Assembly: GCF_001625695.1 (NCBI RefSeq)
Contig: NZ_AUXY01000079.1
Span: 39,984-103,983, forward strand
Source: Pseudoalteromonas luteoviolacea H33-S
GTDB taxonomy: Bacteria > Pseudomonadota > Gammaproteobacteria > Enterobacterales > Alteromonadaceae
Direction: 5' to 3'
DNA: 64,000 nt
A model generated the notes under the pieces. It was not told the origin of the DNA, did not search any database, and saw only the letters and a list, made by a program, of their open reading frames with translations. A program made the translations under genes and the position numbers. Shown here piece by piece: positions 63,737 to 64,000 of this stretch. The number at the start of each line of letters is the position of its first letter. Within the stretch, counting starts at the first letter, position 1.

Positions 63737-64000
63737 CTGATAAATATCGTGCATACGGGGAACACGCATGGACGTATTGGCACCATAGTCCTGAGATTCG
63801 ATTTAGCCCCGTGTGTACGGGGAACATTCTAACAAACGATGGCAGGGAGTTTGTTGTCACGGTTTAGCCCCGTGCATGCGGGGAAGACGTACACGAGGTG
63901 CCAGTAGGTATCGACCCTGGCGGTTTAGCCCCGTGCATACGGGGAAGACAATGGCTGTTCAATACCGCGAAATTGTCCGTGCGGTTTAGCCCCGTGCATA
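63737..64000 (-). CRISPR. Type I-E-like CRISPR array (trailer end; continues past the window)
   Basis: Five 29-bp repeats at 63737-63765, 63799-63827, 63860-63888, 63921-63949 and 63982 onward (19 nt visible) are separated by unique spacers of 33, 32, 32 and 32 nt. The repeat starts CGGTTTAGCCCCGTGC and ends ACGGGGAA plus GAC, CAC or CAT. The reverse complement starts with GTCTTCCCCG, like the E. coli I-E repeat, so transcription is probably on the minus strand with the leader off to the right. The leftmost repeat is degenerate in its first half (7 of 29 mismatched), as expected at the trailer end. No cas gene is in the window. Confidence 0.93.

Noticed and set aside
63518..63769. 83-codon minus-strand frame
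   Set aside because: It covers the REP-like hairpin and the degenerate CRISPR repeat and has no coding character.

Overview
The window looks like chromosome of a marine gammaproteobacterium of the Alteromonadales, most likely Pseudoalteromonas or a close relative. This is inferred from moderate GC, a large carbohydrate-type TonB receptor, many AraC/LysR/CadC-type regulators, several small secreted proteins and the divergent LolD-like ATPase/tesA pair. No rRNA or recognisable insertion sequence was found. There is one tRNA (Ala-GGC), and a type I-E-like CRISPR array runs off the right edge.

Layout. 1-7.1 kb: start of a probable efflux adaptor behind a sigma-54 promoter with palindromic upstream sites; small secreted proteins; a quinone-reductase-like flavoprotein; a four-repeat fasciclin lipoprotein; a ROK sugar kinase and its MFS transporter. 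7.5-23.6 kb: a biosynthetic cluster in two arms. The left arm (minus strand) has an acyl-CoA dehydrogenase-like flavoprotein, a YbaK deacylase, a stand-alone adenylation domain, a type II thioesterase, a stand-alone carrier protein and a SyrB2-type Fe/2-oxoglutarate halogenase (His-x-Ala site). The right arm (minus strand) has an FNR/2Fe-2S reductase, an EamA exporter, two SRPBCC proteins, an A-T-reductase NRPS, an AurF-like diiron N-oxygenase, a cupin and a 2-isopropylmalate synthase. An AraC regulator lies between them. The right arm matches the fragin/valdiazen (ham), mangotoxin/leudiazen (mgo) and pvf enzyme logic. The left arm matches the CytC1-4 and KtzA-D logic for chlorinated or cyclopropyl amino acids, and its A-domain pocket reads as isoleucine-type. 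I know of no described cluster with both arms, so this is the main candidate for something new.

23.9-41.7 kb: TonB receptor, AraC regulator, class D beta-lactamase, LolCDE-like ABC pair with divergent tesA, two-component system, DJ-1/PfpI protein, hybrid histidine kinase. 41.8-53.3 kb: tRNA-Ala, oxidoreductase/LysR pair, periplasmic binding protein, NarL-type regulator, cohesin-domain protein, PQQ-like beta-propeller, CadC/TPR regulator and several proteins of unknown function. 51.8-55.8 kb: tyrosinase, DUF2182 membrane protein and an unlisted 53-residue double-glycine precursor-like peptide. The peptide lies between two 111-bp direct repeats that duplicate the 3' end of a downstream glutathione S-transferase gene. 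55.9-63.5 kb: VOC protein with a leader peptide, Mrr-like nuclease, LysR/pirin, class C-type serine hydrolase, AraC, SDR. 63.7-64.0 kb: trailer end of the CRISPR array.
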